Assembly (NCBI RefSeq): GCF_000769915.1
Contig: NZ_JRLV01000005.1
Span: 202,103-266,102 of the forward strand
Length of the DNA: 64,000 nucleotides
Source: Flavobacterium beibuense F44-8
GTDB taxonomy: Bacteria > Bacteroidota > Bacteroidia > Flavobacteriales > Flavobacteriaceae
Direction: 5' to 3'
Shown: positions 18,887 to 28,826 of the stretch, in pieces
Numbering within the stretch: the first letter of the stretch is position 1
How the letters are laid out: every line of letters begins with the position of its first letter
Position numbers and translations under genes: made by a program
The notes under the pieces: model-generated
Database searches by the model: none
The model's input: the letters and a program-made list of their open reading frames with translations, nothing else
Told to the model about the DNA's origin: nothing

Positions 18887-19506
18887 ATGAACCCTACTAA
18901 AAAGCAAAAATTCATTAGTAAATTTAAGAAAAATATTATTAGTCCGTAGATAGATGGATTATAATCTATCAAAAACCACTTTAGCGACAACATAAACGGT
19001 AAAAAGGGAACATGAAAAATAAGTATACCCAGCACAAACCAGAAAAAAACTGACTTACTGTAACTAAGTACCAAATTAGAGCTAAACAGCTCAAACATAT
19101 AGAGAAAGCTAAGTATAATAATACTTAATACGCCTACTGTATAACTGTTAGTTAAAATCTGACCAAATTCGTTTTGGATAAAAAAGTAATTAATAAAATA
19201 AAATACTAAAAATATAACGAGTAATAGTGAAGCCAGATTTTTATGTGTCCTGGTCTTTATAAGAGACTTTAATAATAATATATATATGGAAAATGACATT
19301 AATATGTAAAGATTAAAGACATAGTAGTTTAATAAACCTGTCCATATAGTAAAGTATTTCCCTACAAGCTCTGTAGCTGTAGATAACCATATTAACAATA
19401 AAATGGATTTAGCTTTATTACCGGGTAGTTTGTGTAAAAAAACAAGTCCACAAATACCCGATAACAAAGACAAGTATACTATACCAAATCTTAAATCTTC
19501 TAACAT
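18859..19506 (-). CDS. Polytopic membrane protein of a histidine-kinase module
   Basis: 215 aa, almost entirely hydrophobic, with six to seven predicted TM helices and a short charged C-terminus (WSEKKYNY). No family name is recognised. It starts 3 bases after the 142-aa gene and overlaps the kinase gene, so the three are translated together. With a kinase that lacks its own sensor domain, a role as the membrane sensor or signal relay is the simplest inference. No catalytic motif seen. Confidence 0.7.
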   Translation of the reverse strand: MLEDLRFGIVYLSLLSGICGLVFLHKLPGNKAKSILLLIWLSTATELVGKYFTIWTGLLNYYVFNLYILMSFSIYILLLKSLIKTRTHKNLASLLLVIFLVFYFINYFFIQNEFGQILTNSYTVGVLSIIILSFLYMFELFSSNLVLSYSKSVFFWFVLGILIFHVPFLPFMLSLKWFLIDYNPSIYGLIIFFLNLLMNFCFLVGFIWSEKKYNY

Positions 19507-19509
19507 AAA

Positions 19510-19938
19510 TTAAATCCCATATTGCATTTTAGGAGGATTACCCATTGAACCATAGTTAAGCGGATTAACAGTGGTAATATCCTTTGATGTAGCTCCTCCG
19601 GATATAGGAGTAGTCAAATTAGCCTTACGACCGGTAGCTGTCATAAACATAGTTGTATAGCCGGCTCTTCCTACTGTTTCATTGTTTGAGTATACACCAA
19701 GATAAACTCTTACTCCATCTACAGTATAACCCTGGTTATTACCTTCATTCTTAATATATTCTATAAATTTTTCTAGTTCTTCCAGTGAAAACCAAACTGC
19801 ATTTGCATCTTCCTGACCTGATGATGTAACGTGTTTACCTGATTTTTGAGCAACAAAATTTGCACTTAGTTCTTTTGCTTTAGAATAACTTATAAGCTGT
19901 GTTGGCTGTGTAAGTGATTTAGAGTTTTCTGTTTCCAT
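19510..19938 (-). CDS. 142-aa protein of unknown function heading the HK/RR module
   Basis: No signal peptide or TM segment. Visible pattern: YSKAKELSANF near residue 18, VWFSLEELEKFIEYIKNEG (about 48-66), GVRVYLGVYSN and TTMFMTATG, then a Gly/Pro-rich tail (GSMGNPPKMQYGI). This looks like a small alpha/beta domain with a low-complexity tail. I know no named function. It is the first gene of the four-gene module (142 aa, TM protein, kinase, regulator), with its own TAnnTTTG promoter and the shared AAGGGG/CCCCTT element 57 bases upstream of the start. It could be a signal protein sensed by the module, or its main output. Confidence 0.65.
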   Translation of the reverse strand: METENSKSLTQPTQLISYSKAKELSANFVAQKSGKHVTSSGQEDANAVWFSLEELEKFIEYIKNEGNNQGYTVDGVRVYLGVYSNNETVGRAGYTTMFMTATGRKANLTTPISGGATSKDITTVNPLNYGSMGNPPKMQYGI

Positions 19939-19964
19939 GATTAATTTGGTTTTTTGATTCCCGA

Positions 19965-19972
19965 CAAATCTA
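19965..19972 (-). promoter_or_regulatory. -7 element of the HK/RR module promoter
   Basis: TAGATTTG on the minus strand is an exact match to the TAnnTTTG -7 box, 27 bases upstream of the 142-aa gene start. The usual -33 position is occupied by the edge of the AAGGGG/CCCCTT element, as expected for activator-dependent transcription. Confidence 0.55.
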
Positions 19973-19994
19973 TGCCTATTAATCCTTATCTTAC

Positions 19995-20012
19995 AAGGGG
20001 AAATAACCCCTT
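19995..20012. promoter_or_regulatory. Shared inverted-repeat element, copy 2 (HK/RR module)
   Basis: AAGGGGTTATTTCCCCTT on the minus strand: a perfect 6-bp inverted repeat around TTATTT. A further CCCTTACAAAA lies just upstream, giving a third C-rich box. The near-identical AAGGGGTATTTCCCCTT precedes the eCIS operon at 45047-45063. No T-run follows, so it is not a terminator. Confidence 0.6.
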
Positions 20013-20062
20013 TTTGTAAGGGTAGTACTTTATAACTTATTTAAAAATAAGGAAAAACCAAT

Positions 20063-22392
<2,330 letters not shown>

Positions 22393-22393
22393 A

Positions 22394-25300
22394 TCAGTAT
22401 CTTAAAATTACTGAATTTAATTGTTGTATAGCTAATTGTGCCTCGACCGGATTGGAAAAAGTTTTAGTTATTTGTGCAGATATATTACTAATCAGGTCTG
22501 CTGTGCTACCGGCACGGTTTGAAATTACATATCTGGAGTTTATAAGACCGGCACCGGCTCTAAAATCGTTTTGCATTTGTTTTGCTAATCCGGCTACATT
22601 ACTAAAGTTACCCCAGTTTTTAAACTCATATTCAAGTCCGTTAATTAGAGCCATATCAACCCTTCGTCCGGTTTTTACAATTTCAAATCCTTTTATCCCG
22701 GCAATAAATTCGTTTGACTGTCCTCCAAGGAACTTGAGTAAAAATTCTCCTCCCGCAAATTTATTTTGGAAAGGGTGTGTGAGTTCAGAAACTAATCTTG
22801 AGTAGGTATCAATATTAAACCTTTGTATCCTTTTAAGATATGTAATAGTACTCTTTAAATCGGCAGCATTGCGGTACTGTAAAACATTTTGAACTATTTT
22901 TTCTATGTTTTCAAGGCTCATTCCCATTCTTCTCAGTTCGGTAACCTGATCTGAATATCTTATAAAGTTTTGTACTACTTCATCATATATTTTGGAAGAA
23001 CCTTTAATGCCTTTGCTCATTATAAGCTCATATAGTTCCCTGTTTTCATCCAGAGCTCTGCCACCTTTTAAGGCGTTTTGTTCAAGGTATCGGGTAAGGT
23101 TAGAACCTTCAGCTCTCGAGCCTATAATAAGGCGGTTACCTTGCGGCCCTAATGGTTGCCCTTCAGGGAGATCGTCAATTTTAACTACTTTGCCCGACAT
23201 TAACAGCTCCCACGGATTTATATAACCTTCAAGCCTGTACCATCCGTTTCTTATTATAATCCTGAATCCTCTAAAGCGCACTCGGGCAAATAATCTTTCG
23301 GCCAAGTCATCAAGCGTTTTTATTCCTTTACCTATTTTGCCTTTTATACCCTGTAGTATTAGTTTTCCTCTTTGTACTATAGCTTTTGAGGTTCTTAATA
23401 GGGTTTTACTACCGCCTGCAATTCCTCTTAATGCTCTCATGCTAAATCTTCCTGCAGAAGAGATAGCTCTACCTGTGCCTCGGTATACAGAACGTACACC
23501 TCTGCCTACGGCTCTTACCCCGCGTCCTATAGCTCTTGCACCCCTTCCTGCAAGCCTGGCTGTAGCGCCAATTCCTTTTGCTATACCTCGCCATAAAGCC
23601 GAACTACCCAGTAATGCAAATATGGCCTCAACAGCGGCTACAGCAAAAGCTCTTGCTAACGATTTACTGGCACCGGGAATATCTCCGTTAATCGATTTAT
23701 AAACATATTCACCCAAATAAACACCGGCTCTTATTACCGCCACTCCAATCATTATTGGGGCAAGTGCTCCAAAAATGGCAGGGAGTGCGGCTGTTATTGC
23801 TCCACCCGTTAATATTTCGGCAAGTACAAGTACTATTAAACTACCTATTATGGTAGGTATAAGCCAGCTTTTATTGCAGCGCCACCAAAAACCTAAGCCC
23901 GACCTCATTTGGTTAATAGTATACCTAAATCTCTGATTACGGGTTAACGGACCAAACTTAGCCTCTTCAGGATAAGATGAAGCTTCTGTTTGTGGTCCCT
24001 GTTCTCCTTGAGATTCCTGAGGAGGGTTACAGGCTAAAGACGCCATTTGCTCATTGCTTTGAGCCATCATTTCCTGAAGTCGCAATTCGGTTTCTTCCTC
24101 ATGACTTAAAGGTTCTGATACGGCTAAAGAAGATGAACTGCCGTTTTCACCATTTTCATTTTCTAAACCATCTGTAGGGGCTGTAACCATTTCAGATAAT
24201 ATACCGTGTACGGTTCTTGAACTGTCTTCCGACTGACCAAATTCAATAGTGCCGTCACCACCGGTTCTTCTTAATATAGTTTCCTGTAGTTCGTTTGATG
24301 GTTCAAATTCGCCAACCGAGTCAACATCGATATCTTCATCAGTATAAACAGAGCGCCCAAATAAAGCTGCATCTTCATGACTAATACTGTCTTGCAGTCC
24401 TGATGCTTTTAACTGCGACATTAATGAAGGTTCACTAAAATCGCTTTTTTCAAAAGGCAATGGTATGGTAAGGTTTGATCCAACCAGTTCTTCTTCCATC
24501 TGACCTTCAAATTCGGCAGGTGCTCCCATTGCGGCAGCTACCTGATTACTAAGCAAACTCAGGTCGAGTTCAGATACCATTTTTGCTACCCTGTTAGCTG
24601 CAATTACTTTTTCCTCATCTGATTTTCCCAGTATTTGCTGTAAAAACTGTATTATAGATGTTTTTACCTGTACCCATGTATCACCAAACATGGCAAAGTT
24701 TGGCATGGCTCCCAGTACAGCTATCATTACCTTTAATACAAAATTGATGATAGGTGGTTTAAAGCAGTCTGGCAGTAGTCTCCAAAACCATGCGGCTATG
24801 ACAATAGGCAGTAACCATGGGTTTAGTGCCAGGAATATTAGTTTAGCTACAATTATAGCATAAGGCTTTATAACCTGCCATACACTTTGTACTACACCGG
24901 CAATAGCAGTTCCAATTTGCTTACATTTTGTAACCACCATGTTACCTACGCGCCTTATAACAGATGTTACCCTTGCTACCGCAGCACGTAATGCCCTGAA
25001 TATGGTTGATCTTGCTACAGCGCTAACCAGTGAACCAAAGGCAGCCTGTAATCGTTCAAACTGGCTGCTTAACCATTGTACAGCATTGTTTACCAGTCCT
25101 TTAAGTAGTTGGAGTCCGCTTTGTATAGGATTTAAAATTGTTTCCCGTATGGTTTCTCTAAATTTTACAAAAACCTCGTTATTCCAGTTTTCCTTAATCC
25201 ATACCACAGCCCTGTAAATACCATAAGCTGCTGCACCTATCAGTAAAAACGGACCAACAGGGGAGAGCATAAGTATAATACCCCCAATAATCATTAACGG

Positions 25301-26728
25301 AGTTTTTATAGGCTCAATCGCTTCCTTAATCCAGTTCCATGCCTCGGTTGCTTTTTCAACGAGCCAGTCCCAGGCAGATGTTGCACTGCTCCAGGCAATA
25401 TTGAATTGTTTTTTTATCCAGTCCCAGGCTTTTTTAAGTCCGTTTATAATAGGTTTTATAAGATTCCATACCCATTTAGCCTTATCAACAATCCAGTCCC
25501 AAGTGGCTCTTGCATAATGCTTAATAGCATCTATGGCAGGTTTCCCATAGTTAGTCCATAACGAACTAAAGAAACCGCTTACCTTGTTAAAAACTGCTCT
25601 TAACCTTGCTAATGCTGCCCCGCCAATGCTTTTCAGGAAGTTAAAAATCTTATCGGCAAGTATGGCAAAACTATGGCAGGCTTCTTCAACCTGTCCCTGT
25701 AGGCTCAGTACAATTCCGTCGATAAAGGAAGATAGTACCCCGTCTAGCCCTTCTTCCTGAAGCCGGGTAAATAAACCTCCGGTAAGAGCATCAATACCCC
25801 TGCCTATCATGTCCCTTATGTTCTCCCAAATGTTGCCTCTTAAAAACGGAAGTAATCCGGGGGCAATTCGGTTAATAATGTCTACCGCCTGATCTTCTAC
25901 CCATTCTATAACCTGACCACCAAAACGTATCGCTGCACCACCGGTATAATCCCACGCCGTAGATGCAGCACTGCTTATGCCATTACCTATGTTGTCAAGT
26001 AAATTCCTCTGGATTGTAGCAGGTTTTTTTTGTACTTTTTTTGAATTGCTGCCGCCCTGTTGTATGGTATGGGTAAGCTCGTGCGCCAGCAGGTGTTTCC
26101 CTGAGTGGGTATTGGGGTTGTATTTACCCTCATTGAAATAAATATCGTTGCCTACGGTAAATGCCTGTGCGTTAAGTTCGCGACTCATTTGTACCGCCTG
26201 GCTATCGGTATGGATACGTACTTGAGAGAAATCAGCCTCAAACCTATTTTCCATAAAGCTCTTAGTACTTGTATCCATAGGACTCCCTGTACCTTTTGAA
26301 GAAAGGATATTACTCTCTACATGAGAAGGAGCGACTGATGTTGTTTTTCCGCTACCTGAGCGTTGAACAAATGGAGTTATGGTTTCAGAAAGTGATTTCT
26401 TCTGTATTTTTTGTTCTTCCTCTTCACATTTAGAACATTTACGTTGTATGGAAGTGTAAGCTGTAGTGAGTGATTTTTTTCGTATCCTGTTTTCTTCTTC
26501 CTCACATTTAGTACATTTTTTTTGTATTGCCGGAGGTGTAGGTGTAAAGCTGTACAGTGAGGTATTCTGCATTTGCATTACCCTGTCGGCCATAGCATCA
26601 GCTTCAGTTTCAAAAGCGTCATTTTCGGCACCTACGGTCAATTTTTTCTGTACCACAGGTGTAAAAACCGGAGCATTGGATTTTGCTGCCTTGGCTTTAG
26701 GTTCGTTATTTTGAAGCTGTTGATGCAT
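22394..26728 (-). CDS. DUF4157 eCIS effector with C-terminal PD-(D/E)XK nuclease signature
   Basis: 1444 aa. Residues 1-150 are charged and hold two 26-residue repeats with CxxC (Cys72/75, Cys98/101). DUF4157, the eCIS-associated metallopeptidase-like domain, spans about 150-226 with His216-Glu217-x-x-His220 (AHELTHTIQQGG). Residues 390-480 are Trp-rich amphipathic helices (TWDWIVDKA, AWDWIKK, AWDWLVEKA, AWNWIKEA). Hydrophobic stretches lie near 476-510, 625-650, 660-680 and 953-1000, and an Arg/Gly-rich stretch at about 1058-1110. The C-terminus (about 1320-1444) has Glu1328, Asp1358 in GRRVDMA, Glu1368-x-Lys1370 in YEFKNW and a following Gln-containing helix, the order of a PD-(D/E)XK nuclease. 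Best read as a loaded toxin; nuclease activity is inferred. Confidence 0.8.
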   Translation of the reverse strand: MHQQLQNNEPKAKAAKSNAPVFTPVVQKKLTVGAENDAFETEADAMADRVMQMQNTSLYSFTPTPPAIQKKCTKCEEEENRIRKKSLTTAYTSIQRKCSKCEEEEQKIQKKSLSETITPFVQRSGSGKTTSVAPSHVESNILSSKGTGSPMDTSTKSFMENRFEADFSQVRIHTDSQAVQMSRELNAQAFTVGNDIYFNEGKYNPNTHSGKHLLAHELTHTIQQGGSNSKKVQKKPATIQRNLLDNIGNGISSAASTAWDYTGGAAIRFGGQVIEWVEDQAVDIINRIAPGLLPFLRGNIWENIRDMIGRGIDALTGGLFTRLQEEGLDGVLSSFIDGIVLSLQGQVEEACHSFAILADKIFNFLKSIGGAALARLRAVFNKVSGFFSSLWTNYGKPAIDAIKHYARATWDWIVDKAKWVWNLIKPIINGLKKAWDWIKKQFNIAWSSATSAWDWLVEKATEAWNWIKEAIEPIKTPLMIIGGIILMLSPVGPFLLIGAAAYGIYRAVVWIKENWNNEVFVKFRETIRETILNPIQSGLQLLKGLVNNAVQWLSSQFERLQAAFGSLVSAVARSTIFRALRAAVARVTSVIRRVGNMVVTKCKQIGTAIAGVVQSVWQVIKPYAIIVAKLIFLALNPWLLPIVIAAWFWRLLPDCFKPPIINFVLKVMIAVLGAMPNFAMFGDTWVQVKTSIIQFLQQILGKSDEEKVIAANRVAKMVSELDLSLLSNQVAAAMGAPAEFEGQMEEELVGSNLTIPLPFEKSDFSEPSLMSQLKASGLQDSISHEDAALFGRSVYTDEDIDVDSVGEFEPSNELQETILRRTGGDGTIEFGQSEDSSRTVHGILSEMVTAPTDGLENENGENGSSSSLAVSEPLSHEEETELRLQEMMAQSNEQMASLACNPPQESQGEQGPQTEASSYPEEAKFGPLTRNQRFRYTINQMRSGLGFWWRCNKSWLIPTIIGSLIVLVLAEILTGGAITAALPAIFGALAPIMIGVAVIRAGVYLGEYVYKSINGDIPGASKSLARAFAVAAVEAIFALLGSSALWRGIAKGIGATARLAGRGARAIGRGVRAVGRGVRSVYRGTGRAISSAGRFSMRALRGIAGGSKTLLRTSKAIVQRGKLILQGIKGKIGKGIKTLDDLAERLFARVRFRGFRIIIRNGWYRLEGYINPWELLMSGKVVKIDDLPEGQPLGPQGNRLIIGSRAEGSNLTRYLEQNALKGGRALDENRELYELIMSKGIKGSSKIYDEVVQNFIRYSDQVTELRRMGMSLENIEKIVQNVLQYRNAADLKSTITYLKRIQRFNIDTYSRLVSELTHPFQNKFAGGEFLLKFLGGQSNEFIAGIKGFEIVKTGRRVDMALINGLEYEFKNWGNFSNVAGLAKQMQNDFRAGAGLINSRYVISNRAGSTADLISNISAQITKTFSNPVEAQLAIQQLNSVILRY

Positions 26729-26745
26729 AACAATCAGTATTCTGT

Positions 26746-28206
26746 TTAATACCAGTTACAAATAAGGAAGTCTTCCATAAATGGAGTTTTTACCATATTA
26801 ATGGTCCACGGAAGTTTTTCCAGTAGTATATCATATCCTTTCTCTTCAACCCAGAGTTCAATGCCAGAGTTTTTAAGATCTATTTTTCCGTCACGTTGTA
26901 AAAAGGTTTGCTGTAATGCCTCTACAGATGATCCGTTTAGCGGTTTCCAGTATTCAATTACGGCTTCCAGCAGGCTGTGACATTTGTCTTTTTCTTTTTT
27001 GGTAAGTTTTAGTTTTGTGTTTACAGTACTGTTTACAGGCATGCCGCATAGTATTTTGTTAAGCGGCATTTCATTTTCAAAAAACTGTTCTTTTCCTGTT
27101 ACCAGATATTGAACAAGTAATATAGCTTTATGCTGATCTTGTTTTTTGTGCCATTTTCCGTTATTGCAAAGATTAAGCTGCTCAAAGAGGGAAATAAGGA
27201 AAGGGTGTAGTATAACAGCCCCTGCATTTTTTATAAAAACAGCGTTTATACCGCCATCTGTAAACATGGACTGGTTTTCAGTACTATCTGTTATATTTTG
27301 TGTATCAGTTTGGTTTTTATAAACAGGCACCGATTGACTTTTGTACAATCTTTTTTCAAGACCTTTAAAAAAAGCTTTTACCTGTGCAGGGCAGCCTTTT
27401 TTTTCTGCCTTTAGCAGGGTAGTGGTTTGAGAAAGAAATTCTTTAAGCTCATTAAAACTAATATCCCAATGTATTTTTGATGCCTTTACCAACTCTTCAA
27501 AATAAAACTGTTTTTTGTTGAGTGATTGTTGCTGTAAAACATAAATCCATTGTAAAAAGCGCATCCATTGTTGTATGGAAGCTTTGTTTTTTCCTGTAAA
27601 TACCTTTGCCGGATAAGCTGTAACAATATCTGTAATTGCCTCAGGATAGTAACCTGACAGTAGTGATGTCGTCAGTACTTTTTCCTTTAAGGCATCGGGC
27701 ATGGTAAAAATCCAGCGGATAAGCGTATTAAGGTCGTTTTGAAAATACTGTGAAAGCTGTTGTACAAAACTGTCGTTAACGTTTATTTTTCGTATAAGTT
27801 TTTCAGGGTTGTTAGCTACGCCGTTTTCAGGTAGCATACCTGTTTTAAGGAATTGGTATAATAGCATTTCGGCATGTTGGTTATCTGATAAAAGATTATT
27901 AAACCTGTTACTGTTGTTGTCCTGTTCGTGTATTAATGGTTTATTGGCTTTTAAATACTGCTCTATCTGGAAAAGGGTATATTCTACCAGTTCGTTTTTC
28001 CAGTTTTTTTCGGAAAGGTTCTGAATATTGATTTCCAGTAAATCGATGTTCCAAATGTGGCTTTTAACGGCATATTTATCCAGCAGTACAGTCAGTTTAG
28101 GGTATAGCTGCCTTTCCAGTACCACACTAAGCTCGTTATGCATCACGTTACTGAATGAACGCGATGCACATTGAACATCAACAGTATTTTGTTTAATTAA
28201 ATGCAT
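26746..28206 (-). CDS. Contractile injection system tape-measure protein (Afp14/Pvc14 type)
   Basis: 486 aa. The N-terminus (MHLIKQNTVDVQCASRSF...LSVVLERQLYPKLTVLLDKY) matches the opening of Bacteroidota CIS tape-measure proteins, and the rest is largely alpha-helical with no TM helix or enzyme motif. Such proteins set the tube length during assembly. The start codon overlaps the stop of the preceding gene by one base (TAATG). It sits between the orphan 198-aa gene and the DUF4157 effector. Confidence 0.75.
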   Translation of the reverse strand: MHLIKQNTVDVQCASRSFSNVMHNELSVVLERQLYPKLTVLLDKYAVKSHIWNIDLLEINIQNLSEKNWKNELVEYTLFQIEQYLKANKPLIHEQDNNSNRFNNLLSDNQHAEMLLYQFLKTGMLPENGVANNPEKLIRKINVNDSFVQQLSQYFQNDLNTLIRWIFTMPDALKEKVLTTSLLSGYYPEAITDIVTAYPAKVFTGKNKASIQQWMRFLQWIYVLQQQSLNKKQFYFEELVKASKIHWDISFNELKEFLSQTTTLLKAEKKGCPAQVKAFFKGLEKRLYKSQSVPVYKNQTDTQNITDSTENQSMFTDGGINAVFIKNAGAVILHPFLISLFEQLNLCNNGKWHKKQDQHKAILLVQYLVTGKEQFFENEMPLNKILCGMPVNSTVNTKLKLTKKEKDKCHSLLEAVIEYWKPLNGSSVEALQQTFLQRDGKIDLKNSGIELWVEEKGYDILLEKLPWTINMVKTPFMEDFLICNWY

Positions 28207-28802
28207 TATCGTACAACATTAGTTCTAATAGTATCCATAGCTTTTATGTATACTTTATCTTTTTTAATTCCTGTTATATTATCAACAGTTAATTTTTTGA
28301 AGTTTACTGCTATTGAAGTGCTTATCATTTCGCCTGGGGCAAGGTTTGTACGGATAACCAGTAAGTAAAATGTTCCCTCCTTAATTACACTTAGAGTAAT
28401 TGTTCTGTATGTCGTCTTATTGATGTCTGAAAACAGAGGGATACTATAGAAAAGCGCAATTTTATCTATGTCCCCATCAGGAATAAAAGCTCTTAATAAG
28501 TTGTATTGTTCCTCACTGATTTCCAGTTGAAAACGACCACCAACAGCTGTTTCAGAACCGCTATTGTTTTTAAGCATTAAATACGCATTACAGCATTGGT
28601 TTTCAACTCCCTTAAAAGAGTAGTGATAACTTTGTATATCGTTTGTCAATACATTTTCTGTAGCTACCTCAAAGCCATTAGCTCCACCTGCTTTATAATT
28701 TGTCATTTTAGTAAGTACTTCCCTTACCTGTGCGGCAGTATTGCTACCGTTATCTTTAAGGTTGGCTATTAATTCCAGTATTTCTTTTAATTCGGTTTCC
28801 AT
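28206..28802 (-). CDS. eCIS operon protein of unknown function (198 aa)
   Basis: No signal peptide. Residues 1-35 form an amphipathic helix (ELKEILELIANLKDNGSNTAAQVREVLTKM); the remainder is predicted beta-rich (AYLMLKNNSG, GRFQLEISEEQY, FYLLVIRTNLAPGEMISTSIAVNF), like a small virion-type beta-sandwich. No family recognised. Its place between the PKD protein and the tape measure, with 1-base overlap to the latter, argues for a structural or decoration part of the particle. Confidence 0.6.
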   Translation of the reverse strand: METELKEILELIANLKDNGSNTAAQVREVLTKMTNYKAGGANGFEVATENVLTNDIQSYHYSFKGVENQCCNAYLMLKNNSGSETAVGGRFQLEISEEQYNLLRAFIPDGDIDKIALFYSIPLFSDINKTTYRTITLSVIKEGTFYLLVIRTNLAPGEMISTSIAVNFKKLTVDNITGIKKDKVYIKAMDTIRTNVVR

Positions 28803-28826
28803 AATTATGTCGTTTTTTGATTGTTG

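Noticed and set aside
19995..20012. Terminator of the eCIS operon
   Set aside because: The inverted repeat is not followed by T residues on the minus strand and its twin occurs upstream of the operon.
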